Part shown: positions 49,949-58,758 of the stretch, in pieces
How the letters are laid out: each line of letters starts with the position of its first letter
How positions within the stretch are numbered: position 1 is the stretch's first letter
Assembly (NCBI GenBank): GCA_036374175.1
Contig: DASUUH010000025.1
Span: 1 to 64,000, forward strand
Reading direction: 5' to 3'
DNA: 64,000 nucleotides
Origin: JASLBX01 sp036374175
GTDB taxonomy: Bacteria; Actinomycetota; Actinomycetes; Jiangellales; Jiangellaceae
Notes under the pieces: generated by a model
Told to the model about the DNA's origin: nothing
Database searches by the model: none
The model's input: the letters and a program-made list of their open reading frames with translations, nothing else
Program-made: the position numbers and the translations under genes

Positions 49949-49957
49949 CTGGCCGGC

Positions 49958-50560
49958 ATGAGCAAGGGCGATGCCACTCGACAGGCCATCCTGCACCGCG
50001 GCGTGGAGACTGCCGCGCGCGTCGGCCTGTCCGGGCTCACCATCGGTGAACTCGCCAGCGCCACCGGCATGTCCAAGAGCGGGCTATTCGCACACGCCAA
50101 GTCCAAGGAGTCGCTGCAACTGCAGGTCCTGGCGCAAGCCCGTGAGGAGTTCATCGACTCCGTGATCCGACCCGCCCTTGCTGCACCGCGCGGTGAACCA
50201 AGGGTGCGCTCACTGTTCGACCACTGGGTCACGTGCGGGCGCACCCGCATGCCGGGCGGTTGCCTGTTCGTCAAGGCTGCGGCCGAGTACGACGATCGCC
50301 CAGGCGCCGTCCGCGACCAGCTGGTTCGCGACCACACCGACCTGCACGAGACCATCGCACAGGTCTTCCGGACCGGCATCAAAGAGGGACACTTCCGCGC
50401 CGACGCCGATCCTGCCCTCTTCGCATCCGCCCTGCACAGCGTCATGCTCGGCTTCTACCACTCGCACCGGCTGCTTGGCGACCCAGCGGCCGAGGAACAC
50501 GCCAGGCAGTCGTTCGAGACCCTTCTCGACGCCGCCCGACCCACGTCCGACACCAACTAA
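49958..50560 (+). CDS. TetR family transcriptional regulator
   Basis: A 200-residue regulator. The HTH covers residues 8-55: 'TRQAILHRGVETAARVGLSGLTIGELASATGMSKSGLFAHAKSKESLQLQVL'-type sequence with the usual F-x-H-F/A-x-S-K-E pattern. The C-terminal domain is of TetR_C type with 'GGCLFVKAAAEYDDRPGAVRD', as in a common actinobacterial subgroup. The start codon lies about ten bases after a -10-like TACTAT embedded in an operator-like motif. It is followed by a hydrolase gene 12 bases downstream, so it probably controls itself and that gene. Confidence 0.92.
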   Translation: MSKGDATRQAILHRGVETAARVGLSGLTIGELASATGMSKSGLFAHAKSKESLQLQVLAQAREEFIDSVIRPALAAPRGEPRVRSLFDHWVTCGRTRMPGGCLFVKAAAEYDDRPGAVRDQLVRDHTDLHETIAQVFRTGIKEGHFRADADPALFASALHSVMLGFYHSHRLLGDPAAEEHARQSFETLLDAARPTSDTN

Positions 50561-50572
50561 GGAAACCCACAA

Positions 50573-51487
50573 ATGACAAGCACGGCCGCAGTACCAGTAA
50601 GAAATAGCACGACCGTTCGTCCGATTTCCCAGACTGCCCGTCTCACCGCGCTGCGGTCCACGTTCGCGTTCCTCGACCGCGCAGCTCCCGCCATCTCTGG
50701 ACGGCTCGCCACCCGGATCTGGTGCACGCTGCCGAACAGCAGAGGGGCGCGGCGCGACGACCGTCCCATCCCAGGCCTGACGGCGCCGCCGAACGAGGTC
50801 TCCACCGTGACCCTGCCGGGGAATCGACAGGTTGCCGTCGAGAGCTGGGGCGAGGGACCACGGGTATATCTGGTGCACGGTTGGGGAGGCTGGCGTGGTC
50901 AGCTCGGTGCGTTCGTCGAACCACTCGCGGCGCGTGGCCACCAGGTCGTCGCCTTCGACGCGCCCAGCCACGGCGAGTCCAGTCCCGGCCGGCAAGGTCC
51001 GCGCCGGTCGACCGGGCTGGAAATGATGGAAGCCCTGCAGGCAGTCGTCGGAGCGTATGGACCGCCGGCGGCCATCGTCGCTCACTCGCTGGGTGCCGCG
51101 ACCACAGCCTGGTCCATCAGAGACGGTCTGGCAGCGCCCGAGCGGCTCGCCCTCATCGCGCCTACCGTTGGCCCCGTCCCGTATATCCGGGCAATGGCCA
51201 GGATGCTCGGGTTCACCGACCGGACCCGCAACGCAATGATCAATCGGTTCGAGGCGATGTTCGGCCGCCCGATCGGCGACTTCGACGTGCTCACTGTGGG
51301 CGCCGGCATGCCGCCGACTCTCATCATCCACGATCAGCGGGACAAGGAGGTGGCGTTCGGCGAGGCCGAGCAGATTGCCGCCGCCTGGCCGAGTTCGCAG
51401 CTGGTGAGCACGGACGGCCTGGGGCATCAGCGGATCCTGCGTGATTCCAGCGTCGTGTCGAAGGTTGTCGACTACGTGACCACCTGA
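50573..51487 (+). CDS. alpha/beta hydrolase
   Basis: A 304-residue hydrolase. After an approximately 65-residue N-terminal extension comes the core: the 'YLVHGWGGWRGQLGAFVEPL' oxyanion loop, the 'AHSLGAATTAW' nucleophile elbow (Ser), Asp in 'HDQRDKEV' and His in 'GLGHQRIL'. The substrate is not evident. ATG 50573 is preceded by AAGGAAA. It is 12 bases after the TetR gene, and the inverted copy of the operator motif lies at codons 11-16 of this gene. An ester or lactone substrate sensed by the TetR protein is a reasonable inference. Confidence 0.9.
   Translation: MTSTAAVPVRNSTTVRPISQTARLTALRSTFAFLDRAAPAISGRLATRIWCTLPNSRGARRDDRPIPGLTAPPNEVSTVTLPGNRQVAVESWGEGPRVYLVHGWGGWRGQLGAFVEPLAARGHQVVAFDAPSHGESSPGRQGPRRSTGLEMMEALQAVVGAYGPPAAIVAHSLGAATTAWSIRDGLAAPERLALIAPTVGPVPYIRAMARMLGFTDRTRNAMINRFEAMFGRPIGDFDVLTVGAGMPPTLIIHDQRDKEVAFGEAEQIAAAWPSSQLVSTDGLGHQRILRDSSVVSKVVDYVTT
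50603..50620. promoter_or_regulatory. inverted copy of the TetR operator-like motif inside the hydrolase gene
   Basis: ACGACCGTTCGT (50609-50620) is the exact reverse complement of the motif at 49931-49942. The flanking AATAGC (50603-50608) also matches the flank of the first copy except at one base. A 17/18 match 670 bases away is very unlikely by chance. It could be an auxiliary operator acting as a roadblock or loop anchor. Confidence 0.45.
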
Positions 51488-51523
51488 CGGCGGTCAGCGG
51501 GCCGCGGCGATTACCATGCCACG

Positions 51524-52885
51524 GTGACATCAGCGGACCGGTGGGCGAGCCGGCGCATTCGCCTCATCCATGCGCTGAACGACCGCGGCATCCGCCTGCT
51601 GCACCTGGCGGACGTCGCGGTCATCTACCTGACGCTGCTCGCCGTCACCGGCCTGCTCAGCCTGGCCCGCACAAATTTCAACGCCTGGGTGCAGCTGCCG
51701 CGCTACTGGTGGTCGTACGCGATCATCACCGCGCTTCACCTCGCGGTCTTCTACGTGGGAGGCCTGTACGACCGCGATCCGCGCCTCGGTAGCCGCTCGG
51801 GCTTGCCGAAGATAGTGATGCTGGTCTGGCTCAGCTCGCTGATCGCCGGTCTGGTCAGCTGGCTCCTCGGCGAGTTCTTGATCCCGCGGAGCATCCTGCT
51901 CGTCTACACCTTGGTCGCTCCCATCGGGCTGGCCGCAAACCGGCGCCTGTCGCGCTGGCTGCGGATGGGTTACGAAGGACCACCCCACGTGCTGCTGGTG
52001 GGCGACGACCGAGCCGTCGAGCTGGCCACCCGGCACCTTCACGACTCCCAGGCTCCGGTGATCGTGGCCGGATCGTGCCCCTCGGTGGACGGGTTGGAAA
52101 AGCAGGTCGAAGCCCTGGAAGCAACCGACGTCCTGCTGCTGGACGGCCGGAATCTCGAGCAGTTGTACGCCGGGCCACTCGCCCGGCTCGAGCGGGCCGG
52201 CGTGGGTGCCCTGCAAGTGGTCAGCGCACATGACTCGCTGCTCGGACTGCGGAGCATCGGCGAGATCGGCGGAATCCCGTACGTCGCACTGTCGAGCCAC
52301 GTGCTGCGGCCGTCCCAGGCCCGGATCAAGCGCTGGATGGACCTTGCCATCCTGGTGTTGACGTTGCCGGTCACGCTGCCGATCCTGGCGTTCACGACCG
52401 TGTACGTCGCCATCCTGGTCGGCCGTCCGCTGCTGTTCGTCCAGCTCCGGGCAGGTAAGGACGGCAAGCCGTTCCGGATGCTGAAGTTCCGGTCCATGCG
52501 GCTGGGCGCCGAGGCCGAAGGCGACCCAGTCCAGGCCACCGTCGACGACCCGCGCATCATCCGCGGCATGGGCTGGATCCGCCAGACCCGGTTCGACGAG
52601 TTGCCGCAGTTGTGGAATGTCGCCCACGGCGAGATGTCGATCGTCGGTCCCCGCCCCGAACGCCCGGAGGAGCTGGTCGAGTACGAGCAGCAGATCCCCG
52701 GGTACGGGCGGCGCCACCAGGTCCCACCGGGCATCACCGGGCTGGCCCAGGTATACGGGCACTACCACACCGACCCGGAGTACAAGCTCGGTCACGACCT
52801 GCACTACCTGGCCAACTGGTCGCCCGTGCTGGACGTCCAGATCCTCGTCCGGACGGGCTGGGTCGTGATCACCCGCCGCAATTGA
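51524..52885 (+). CDS. exopolysaccharide priming glycosylphosphotransferase (polyprenyl-phosphate)
   Basis: A 453-residue membrane enzyme. Four to five N-terminal helices (residues 25-130) are followed by a Rossmann-like region ('VLLVGDDRAVELATRHL') and another hydrophobic helix at about 270-300 ('MDLAILVLTLPVTLPILAF'). The C-terminal bacterial sugar transferase domain has 'KPFRMLKFRSMR', 'IRQTRFDELPQLWNV..GEMSIVGPRPERPEE' and 'GITGLAQVYG'. Enzymes of this WbaP/WcaJ type load the first sugar-1-phosphate onto undecaprenyl phosphate. It stands alone here, with no EPS cluster, so the glycan is unknown. GTG 51524 is the start. Confidence 0.92.
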   Translation: MTSADRWASRRIRLIHALNDRGIRLLHLADVAVIYLTLLAVTGLLSLARTNFNAWVQLPRYWWSYAIITALHLAVFYVGGLYDRDPRLGSRSGLPKIVMLVWLSSLIAGLVSWLLGEFLIPRSILLVYTLVAPIGLAANRRLSRWLRMGYEGPPHVLLVGDDRAVELATRHLHDSQAPVIVAGSCPSVDGLEKQVEALEATDVLLLDGRNLEQLYAGPLARLERAGVGALQVVSAHDSLLGLRSIGEIGGIPYVALSSHVLRPSQARIKRWMDLAILVLTLPVTLPILAFTTVYVAILVGRPLLFVQLRAGKDGKPFRMLKFRSMRLGAEAEGDPVQATVDDPRIIRGMGWIRQTRFDELPQLWNVAHGEMSIVGPRPERPEELVEYEQQIPGYGRRHQVPPGITGLAQVYGHYHTDPEYKLGHDLHYLANWSPVLDVQILVRTGWVVITRRN

Positions 52886-52893
52886 GATTTCGG

Positions 52894-53964
52894 CTAGGAC
52901 GTGCGGTCGATGGTGGCCGAGCCGATCACCCGGGTGCCGTCGTACAGGACGATCGACTGGCCGGGCGCTACGCCACGCTGCGAATCGGCGAAGCCAACCG
53001 TCAGTGCCTCACCGTCGAAACGCGCCGCAGCCGGCACCGCCTCGCCGTGCGCGCGATACTGCGCCTCACACTCGATCAGCCCGTCAGGGACCGGCCCGCA
53101 CCACCGGGCGTGCGTCCCAACCAGCTCGTCCACGTCCAGCGCCTCGGCCGGGCCGACCGTGACCCGGTTGTCCACCGGCGAGATGTCGAGCACGTAACGC
53201 GGCTTGCCGTCCGCCGCTGGCCGGCCAATTCGCAGCCCGCGCCGCTGCCCCACCGTGTAGGCGTACGCCCCGTCGTGTGCACCTACGACCGCGCCGTGCT
53301 CGTCGACGATCTCGCCCGCCGCCGCGCCGAGGCGATCACGCAGGAAACCGCCGCTGTCACCGTCGGCGATAAAGCAGATGTCGTGGCTGTCCGGCTTGGC
53401 GGCAACGGCCAGCCCGCGCTCGGCCGCCTCGGCCCGCACATCAGACTTCAGCGAGCCGCCCAGCGGGAACATCGCCCCTGCGAGTTGCTCCGCCGTCAGC
53501 ACGCCCAACACGTACGACTGGTCCTTCGCCGGATCGACCGCCCGGTGCAGCTCGCGCCCGCCCGGACCGTCGACGATCCGGGCGTAATGACCGGTGCACA
53601 CCGCGTCGAAACCCAACGCCCGGGCCCGGTCGAGGACGGCGGCGAACTTGATCTTCTCGTTACACCGCAGGCACGGGTTGGGCGTGCGCCCAGCGGCGTA
53701 CTCGGACACGAAGTCGTCCACGACCTCGGCCCGGAACCGCTCGGCCAGGTCCCACACGTAGAACGGGATGCCGAGCACATCCGCCGCACGCCTGGCGTCC
53801 CGCGAGTCCTCGAGGGTGCAGCACCCCCGGGCACCGCTGCGGAACGACTGCGGGTTGGACGACAGTGCCAGGTGGACGCCCGTGACATCGTGACCGGCGT
53901 CGACACACCGGGCGGCCGCGACGGCCGAGTCGACCCCGCCGGACATGGCGGCTAGTACTCGCAA
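52894..53964 (-). CDS. mnmA: tRNA-specific 2-thiouridylase
   Basis: A 356-residue enzyme that thiolates U34 of tRNAs for Lys, Glu and Gln. The PP-loop is 'AAMSGGVDSAVAAA'. The catalytic cysteines are in 'GRTPNPCLRCNEKIKF' and 'KPDSHDICFI', and 'DQSYVLGVL' and 'GAYAYTVGQRRGLRIG' are family motifs. A C-terminal beta-barrel domain is present. It starts one base after the stop of the cysteine desulfurase gene, which would feed it sulfur. Confidence 0.95.
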   Translation of the reverse strand: MRVLAAMSGGVDSAVAAARCVDAGHDVTGVHLALSSNPQSFRSGARGCCTLEDSRDARRAADVLGIPFYVWDLAERFRAEVVDDFVSEYAAGRTPNPCLRCNEKIKFAAVLDRARALGFDAVCTGHYARIVDGPGGRELHRAVDPAKDQSYVLGVLTAEQLAGAMFPLGGSLKSDVRAEAAERGLAVAAKPDSHDICFIADGDSGGFLRDRLGAAAGEIVDEHGAVVGAHDGAYAYTVGQRRGLRIGRPAADGKPRYVLDISPVDNRVTVGPAEALDVDELVGTHARWCGPVPDGLIECEAQYRAHGEAVPAAARFDGEALTVGFADSQRGVAPGQSIVLYDGTRVIGSATIDRTS

Positions 53965-53965
53965 C

Positions 53966-55162
53966 TTACGAACCTTTCACATTCACGTAGCCGGCCGCCC
54001 GGGCCCGTTCCACGACGGGGCCGATTGCGGCCACCAGGCTGTCAACGTCGGCGCGCGTCGAGGAATGCCCGAGGGAGAACCGCAGCGAGCTCCGAGCACG
54101 CAACAGATCGGCGCCCATGGCCAGGAGCACGTGGGACGGCTCCGGGACGCCCGCCGCACACGCAGCGCCGGTCGAGCAGTCGATGCCCTGTGCGTCGAGC
54201 AGCATCATCATCGCGTCGCCCTCACAGCCGGGAAACGACACGTGAGCGAGCCCGGGCAGCCGCCGGCGCGGATCACGAGGGCCATTGACAACCGCGTCCG
54301 GGACGGCCTCGAGAACGCCGCCGATCAGCGCCTCGCGCAGCTCACCGAGCCGCGACGCCCGCTCAGTCCGGCTCGCCACGGCCACCTCTACCGCTGTCGC
54401 GAAGCCGGCGATCGACGGCGCGTCCAGGGTGCCGGAGCGGATCTCGCGCTCCTGCCCGCCGCCGTGCTGGACCGGCACCAGGTCGGCGTCGCGTCGGACG
54501 AGCAACGCCCCCGAGCCCACCGGCCCACCGAGCTTGTGACCGGAGACGGTCATGGCGGTTAGCCGGCTGGCGGCGAAGTCGACGGGAACCGAACCGGCGG
54601 CCTGCACAGCGTCCGAGTGCACCGGGACGCCGTACTGGCCGGCCGCCGCCACGATCTCGGCGACCGGCTGGAGCGTCCCGACCTCGTTGTTGGCCCACAT
54701 GACACTGACGAGCGCGACCGAATCCGGGTCCCTGGCCAGCGACGAACGCACTGCGTCGACCACCAGCCGCCCGTCCCGGTCGACCGGCAGCCACTCGACC
54801 TGCGCACCCTCGGACTTGGCGAGCCACTCGGCCGTGTCGGTGACGGCGTGGTGCTCGACCGCCGATACCAACACGCGCGTGCGGCGCGGATCGGCCGACC
54901 GCCGCGCCCAGTAGAGGCCCTTGACGGCGAGGTTGTCCGCCTCTGTACCACCGGAGGTGAACACGACCTCGCTGGGCATCGCGCCGAGCGCGCCGGCCAC
55001 CGTCTCACGGGCCTCCTCGACGGCCTTGCGCGCCTGGCGGCCGGAGCTGTGCAGCGACGACGGGTTGCCGAGCGTGCCCATGCGCGCCGCGACGACGTCG
55101 ATCACCTCGGGAAGGACGGCTGTCGTCGCGGCGTGATCCAGGTACACGCGCCCAGAAGACAT
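53966..55162 (-). CDS. cysteine desulfurase (IscS/NifS-like)
   Basis: A 398-residue class V PLP enzyme that moves sulfur from cysteine to MnmA and other acceptors. 'VYLDHAATTAVLPEV' opens the protein. 'TSGGTEADNLAVKG' and 'VEHHAV' follow, then the PLP lysine in 'VSGHKLGGPVGSGAL' and the catalytic Cys loop 'GIDCSTGAACAAGVPEPSHVLLAMG'. ATG 55162 is chosen because the family begins here; ribosome-site support is weak. Gene order with mnmA indicates sulfur transfer for tRNA thiolation, as in mycobacterial iscS-trmU. Confidence 0.93.
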   Translation of the reverse strand: MSSGRVYLDHAATTAVLPEVIDVVAARMGTLGNPSSLHSSGRQARKAVEEARETVAGALGAMPSEVVFTSGGTEADNLAVKGLYWARRSADPRRTRVLVSAVEHHAVTDTAEWLAKSEGAQVEWLPVDRDGRLVVDAVRSSLARDPDSVALVSVMWANNEVGTLQPVAEIVAAAGQYGVPVHSDAVQAAGSVPVDFAASRLTAMTVSGHKLGGPVGSGALLVRRDADLVPVQHGGGQEREIRSGTLDAPSIAGFATAVEVAVASRTERASRLGELREALIGGVLEAVPDAVVNGPRDPRRRLPGLAHVSFPGCEGDAMMMLLDAQGIDCSTGAACAAGVPEPSHVLLAMGADLLRARSSLRFSLGHSSTRADVDSLVAAIGPVVERARAAGYVNVKGS

Positions 55163-55196
55163 ATCGTCAACCAGGGTAACCGGCCGCGCCTGCCAC

Positions 55197-56144
55197 TCAG
55201 CCTTTGCGCTTGAGGATCTCCTCGGTGGCCTTGGGCAGCACCTCGTGCAGGTCACCGACGACGCCGAAGTCGGCCATCGCGAAGATGGGTGCTTCGGGGT
55301 CTTTGTTGACCACGACGATGGTCTTGGAGGTCTGCATGCCCGCCCGGTGCTGGATGGCTCCGGAGATGCCGGCCGCTACATACAGCTGGGGCGAGACGGT
55401 GTGCCCGGTCTGGCCGACCTGGTAAGCGTGCGGGTACCAGCCGGAGTCCACGGCCGCGCGCGAGGCGCCGACGGCCCCGCCGAGCGCGTCGGCCAGCGCC
55501 TCGACCGGCCCGAAGTCGCCGGCGGTGCCGCGGCCGCCGGAGACCACGATGGAGGCCTCGGCCAGTTCTGGGCGGCCGGTGGCCGCGCGCGGCTGCCGGT
55601 CGGTGATCTTCGCAGTCTTCGCGGCGTCCGAGATGGTGACCGCGACCTTTTCCTCGCCCGGGTTCGCCGGCGCCGGCTCCGGGGTGGCGGAGTTCGGCTT
55701 GACCGTGATGATCGGAGTGCCGTGGCCGACCCGCGCGGTGACCGTGTACCCGCCGGCGAACACCGCCTGCGTGGTGGTCAGATCTGCTGCCACGTCGACC
55801 GCGTCGGTGATGATGCCGGACTCGAGCTTGATCGCCAGCCGGGCGGCGATCTCGGTACCTTCCGGACTGGAGCCGATCAGCACCGCACCCGGCGACGCGG
55901 CCTGCGCGATCTGGGCCATTGCCTCGGCCTTCGGGGCCACCAGGTAGTCGGCGAACTCCGGCGCGTCAACGACGTACACCTTGGTCGCGCCGTACTCGGC
56001 CAAGGTTTCCTTCGCCGCCTCGTAACCGGCGCCGAGGAAGACAGCCGCCGGCTCACCCGCGCGGCGCGCGATCGTCAACAGCTCGGTCGTGGTCTTGCGG
56101 ACCTCGCCGTCGACATGATCGACCAGAACAAGAATCTCTGCCAT
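55197..56144 (-). CDS. etfA: electron transfer flavoprotein alpha subunit
   Basis: A 315-residue FAD-binding subunit that takes electrons from acyl-CoA dehydrogenases. The N-terminal half matches the ETF fold ('ILVLVDHVDGEVRKTTTELLTIARR'). The C-terminal FAD signature is 'YVAAGISGAIQHRAGMQTSKTIVVVNKDPEAPIFAMADFGVVGD'. It begins 14 bases after etfB and works with it. Confidence 0.96.
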   Translation of the reverse strand: MAEILVLVDHVDGEVRKTTTELLTIARRAGEPAAVFLGAGYEAAKETLAEYGATKVYVVDAPEFADYLVAPKAEAMAQIAQAASPGAVLIGSSPEGTEIAARLAIKLESGIITDAVDVAADLTTTQAVFAGGYTVTARVGHGTPIITVKPNSATPEPAPANPGEEKVAVTISDAAKTAKITDRQPRAATGRPELAEASIVVSGGRGTAGDFGPVEALADALGGAVGASRAAVDSGWYPHAYQVGQTGHTVSPQLYVAAGISGAIQHRAGMQTSKTIVVVNKDPEAPIFAMADFGVVGDLHEVLPKATEEILKRKG

Positions 56145-56158
56145 CGCTGCTCTTCCTC

Positions 56159-56938
56159 TCAGATGAACTTCTGCGCGGCCAGGAACTCAGCGAGCCGGTG
56201 CCCGCCGTCACCCTCGTCCGTGACGATCTCACCCTGGCTGCGCGGCGGCCGCTTGGTCACCTCGTTCACCACCGACCAGGCCGCGGCCAGACCAACCGCC
56301 GCCGGCTCGACGCCGAGATCGGCCAGCGACCACGTTTCGACCGGCTTCTTCTTCGCGGCCATGATGCCCTTGAAGGACGGGTACCGCGGCTCGTTGATCT
56401 GATCGGTCACCGCCACGATGGCCGGCAATTGCGCCTTCACCGTCTCCGAGGCCACGTCACCGTCGCGCCGGCCAGACACCGATCCCTCGCTCACCGTCAG
56501 CTCGCCGACAAACCCGACATGCGGCAGATTCAGCCGCTCGGCCAGCATCGCCGGCACCACGCTCATTCCGCCGTCGGTGGAGGCCATGCCGGTCAACACG
56601 AGATCTACGTCGCCGATCTTCTCGATCGCCGCCGCCAGCACCGCCGAGGTGGCCACGGCGTCCGAGCCGTGCAACGCCTCGTCCACCACATGCACCCCTG
56701 AGTCCGCGCCCATCTGCAGACCCTTACGCACCGCCTCGGCCGCCTGTTCCGGTCCCATCGTCAGAACCACGACCTCGGCCTCACCAGCGTCCGAAACCTT
56801 CAACGCCTCTTCGATCGCGTACTCGTCCAATTCCGACAAGATCCCGTCGACCCCAACCCGGTCGGTTGTCTTGTCCTCCATGAACCGACGATCCGCCGTC
56901 GCATCGGGAACATGCTTCACCAAAACAACGATCTTCAT
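56159..56938 (-). CDS. etfB: electron transfer flavoprotein beta subunit
   Basis: A 259-residue subunit that binds AMP in place of a second FAD. 'MKIVVLVKHVPD' opens the protein. 'ELDEYAIEEALKVSD' and 'LVLTGMASTDGGMSVVPAMLAERL' (AMP/domain motif) and 'RYPSFKGIMAAKKKPVETWSLADLG' (ETF beta C-terminal signature) are all present. ATG 56938 is the family start. etfB-etfA order and position after the sulfur genes match mycobacterial fixA-fixB. Confidence 0.96.
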   Translation of the reverse strand: MKIVVLVKHVPDATADRRFMEDKTTDRVGVDGILSELDEYAIEEALKVSDAGEAEVVVLTMGPEQAAEAVRKGLQMGADSGVHVVDEALHGSDAVATSAVLAAAIEKIGDVDLVLTGMASTDGGMSVVPAMLAERLNLPHVGFVGELTVSEGSVSGRRDGDVASETVKAQLPAIVAVTDQINEPRYPSFKGIMAAKKKPVETWSLADLGVEPAAVGLAAAWSVVNEVTKRPPRSQGEIVTDEGDGGHRLAEFLAAQKFI

Positions 56939-57078
56939 GGCCGGGTGCCGACCCTCCTGTGCGGTTTCCTGGTGACGGGCGCGCGGCAGCACGCCCGCCC
57001 GTTGCGGGCTGACGCCAGCCTGCCATCTGCCCCGGCCCTACTCCGAACCGGGTGGCAGGTCGTCGTACACCACTGATG

Positions 57079-57426
57079 TTACCCGCCAGTAACAATGTCG
57101 CGCAGCGAGGGCCCACCTAGTATCCCGCCGATGACTCTGCTGGTCTGAGCCCATGCCGCCCGATCGGATGCCAGGGCCGCCGCGCCTGCCGAAGTCACCT
57201 GGTACGTCCGGCGCTTTCGGCCCGACACCGTGCTCCACTTGCTGTCGAGGTAACCCAGCCGCTCCAGCCGGCGCAGTGCCGGGTACACCGTGCCGGTCGG
57301 CAGGTCCAGGTCGCCTCCGGACCGCTCGCGCAGCGCCTCGATGATGGCGTAGCCGTGCAGCGGCCGATCCTCGACCACGGACAGGATCAACGAATCCAGA
57401 TGGCCGCGGAGCACATCTGCCCTCAT
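57079..57426 (-). CDS. PadR family transcriptional regulator
   Basis: A 115-residue one-domain regulator: 'LRGHLDSLILSVVEDRPLHGYAIIEALRERSGGDLDLPTGTVYPALRRLERLGYLDSKWS' with the beta wing 'SGRKRRTYQVTSAG'. It is compact and lacks the long dimerisation tail. It sits divergently from the GT4 gene (57514) and upstream of etfB, so either could be its target. The last codons form a GTTAC/GTAAC dyad at 57078-57093, which may be chance. Confidence 0.9.
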   Translation of the reverse strand: MRADVLRGHLDSLILSVVEDRPLHGYAIIEALRERSGGDLDLPTGTVYPALRRLERLGYLDSKWSTVSGRKRRTYQVTSAGAAALASDRAAWAQTSRVIGGILGGPSLRDIVTGG

Positions 57427-57513
57427 GTAGGCAGGCTACCTAGCCGCGCCGCGCCACGACGCGCCGCCGCCCGGTATCCCGATGCGAGCCGGCGCGGGTT
57501 AGCCTCGGGAGCG

Positions 57514-58758
57514 ATGCGCGTCCTCATGGTCAGTTGGGAGTACCCTCCCCTGGTCTACGGCGGGCTCGGTCGGCACGTCCACGGTCTCTCAGAGTCGCTG
57601 GTCGCCGACGGCCACGAAGTGACAGTGCTAACGCAGGCGTACCCCGGTGCGCCGGCAGAGGAGACTGTGCGCGGCGTACGCGTCCTCCGTGTCCGGTATG
57701 CCGGCGACCGCAGCAACTTCCCGCGGTGGGTGCGGGGCCTGAACCGGGTCCAAACCGGCGCCGGGCACACCTTGCTGGAGCGCTGGCAGCCCGATGTAAT
57801 CCACGCCCACGACTGGGTAGCCGCCGAGGCCGGGATCGAACTGGCTACCGCGGCCGGCCGGCCGCTCGTCGCCACCATCCACGCCACTGAAGCCGGCCTG
57901 TGGAACGGCTGGATCACCTCGCCGCTGTCCCGTGCGCGCCACAACACCGAAGCTTGGATGGTCCGGGCGGCGACGCAGACGATCGTGTGCTCTGAAGCGA
58001 TGCGCGCCGAGGTCGCGGCCGCGCTGACGGTTTCGCCCGACGACCTGACCAAGGTGCACAACGCCGTCGACCCCGCAATGTGGCGCACGTCGTGCGGTGA
58101 GCGGGCCCGAGCGAGAGCGGCGCTGGGCATACCCTCCGCCACTCCCCTTGTCGTGCTGGCCGGCCGGATCGAGTGGGAGAAGGGCGGCGATGTCGCCGTC
58201 CGGGCGCTGCGGGCCATCCGCAACGCCCACCCAGGCACCCACCTGGTGCTGGCCGGCACCGGTAGCCGGCGGCCGACGCTGGAGAAGCTGGCTCGCGCCC
58301 ACCGGGTCTTCCGCGCGGTCCGCTTCGTCGGTCACCTCGGCCAGCGCGAGTTGGCCGCGTTGCTCGGCACGGCCGACGTCGCGCTCGTGCCGAGCTCCTA
58401 TGAGCCATTCGGCATGGTGGCCCTGGAGGCCGCTGCAGCCGGGACTCCGGTCGTAGCCGGGGCTGCGGGCGGGTTGCCCGAGGTCGTCACAACCGGTCAG
58501 ACCGGATTACTCGTCCCACCGCGCGATGCCCGCGCGCTCGCCGCAGCGGTGGTGTCCGTGCTGGACGATTCCGAGCTGGCAACCCAACTGGTCAGCGCCG
58601 CCCAGCGGGACATCGAGGCACGTTTCGGGTGGCCGGTGGCGGCACGGGCGACCGAGAAGGTCTACGTCGAAGCCGTCGCCGATCCGCGGCCGCCACGGCG
58701 GCGGCCCACGGGTGTCCGGCCCGGCAATGTCTTCACCGGCGAGACGACCGGCCGCTGA
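57514..58758 (+). CDS. GT4 family glycosyltransferase (glycogen/methylglucose-polysaccharide type)
   Basis: A 414-residue GT-B enzyme. The N-terminus 'MRVLMVSWEYPPLVYGGLGRHVHGL' and 'HAHDWVAAEAGIELA' are typical of retaining alpha-glucosyltransferases. The C-terminal E-x7-E motif is in 'SSYEPFGMVALEAAAAGTPVVAG'. Its place next to etfBA, an acyltransferase and a methyltransferase mirrors the mycobacterial Rv3032 region, where the GT4 enzyme extends alpha-1,4-glucan for methylglucose lipopolysaccharide. That function is inferred from synteny. A terminator hairpin follows at 58766-58784. Confidence 0.88.
   Translation: MRVLMVSWEYPPLVYGGLGRHVHGLSESLVADGHEVTVLTQAYPGAPAEETVRGVRVLRVRYAGDRSNFPRWVRGLNRVQTGAGHTLLERWQPDVIHAHDWVAAEAGIELATAAGRPLVATIHATEAGLWNGWITSPLSRARHNTEAWMVRAATQTIVCSEAMRAEVAAALTVSPDDLTKVHNAVDPAMWRTSCGERARARAALGIPSATPLVVLAGRIEWEKGGDVAVRALRAIRNAHPGTHLVLAGTGSRRPTLEKLARAHRVFRAVRFVGHLGQRELAALLGTADVALVPSSYEPFGMVALEAAAAGTPVVAGAAGGLPEVVTTGQTGLLVPPRDARALAAAVVSVLDDSELATQLVSAAQRDIEARFGWPVAARATEKVYVEAVADPRPPRRRPTGVRPGNVFTGETTGR

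Noticed and set aside
57078..57093. GTTAC-N6-GTAAC dyad as an etfB operator
   Set aside because: It forms the last codons of the PadR gene and lies 140 bases from etfB. The arms are only five bases, so it is too weak to support.
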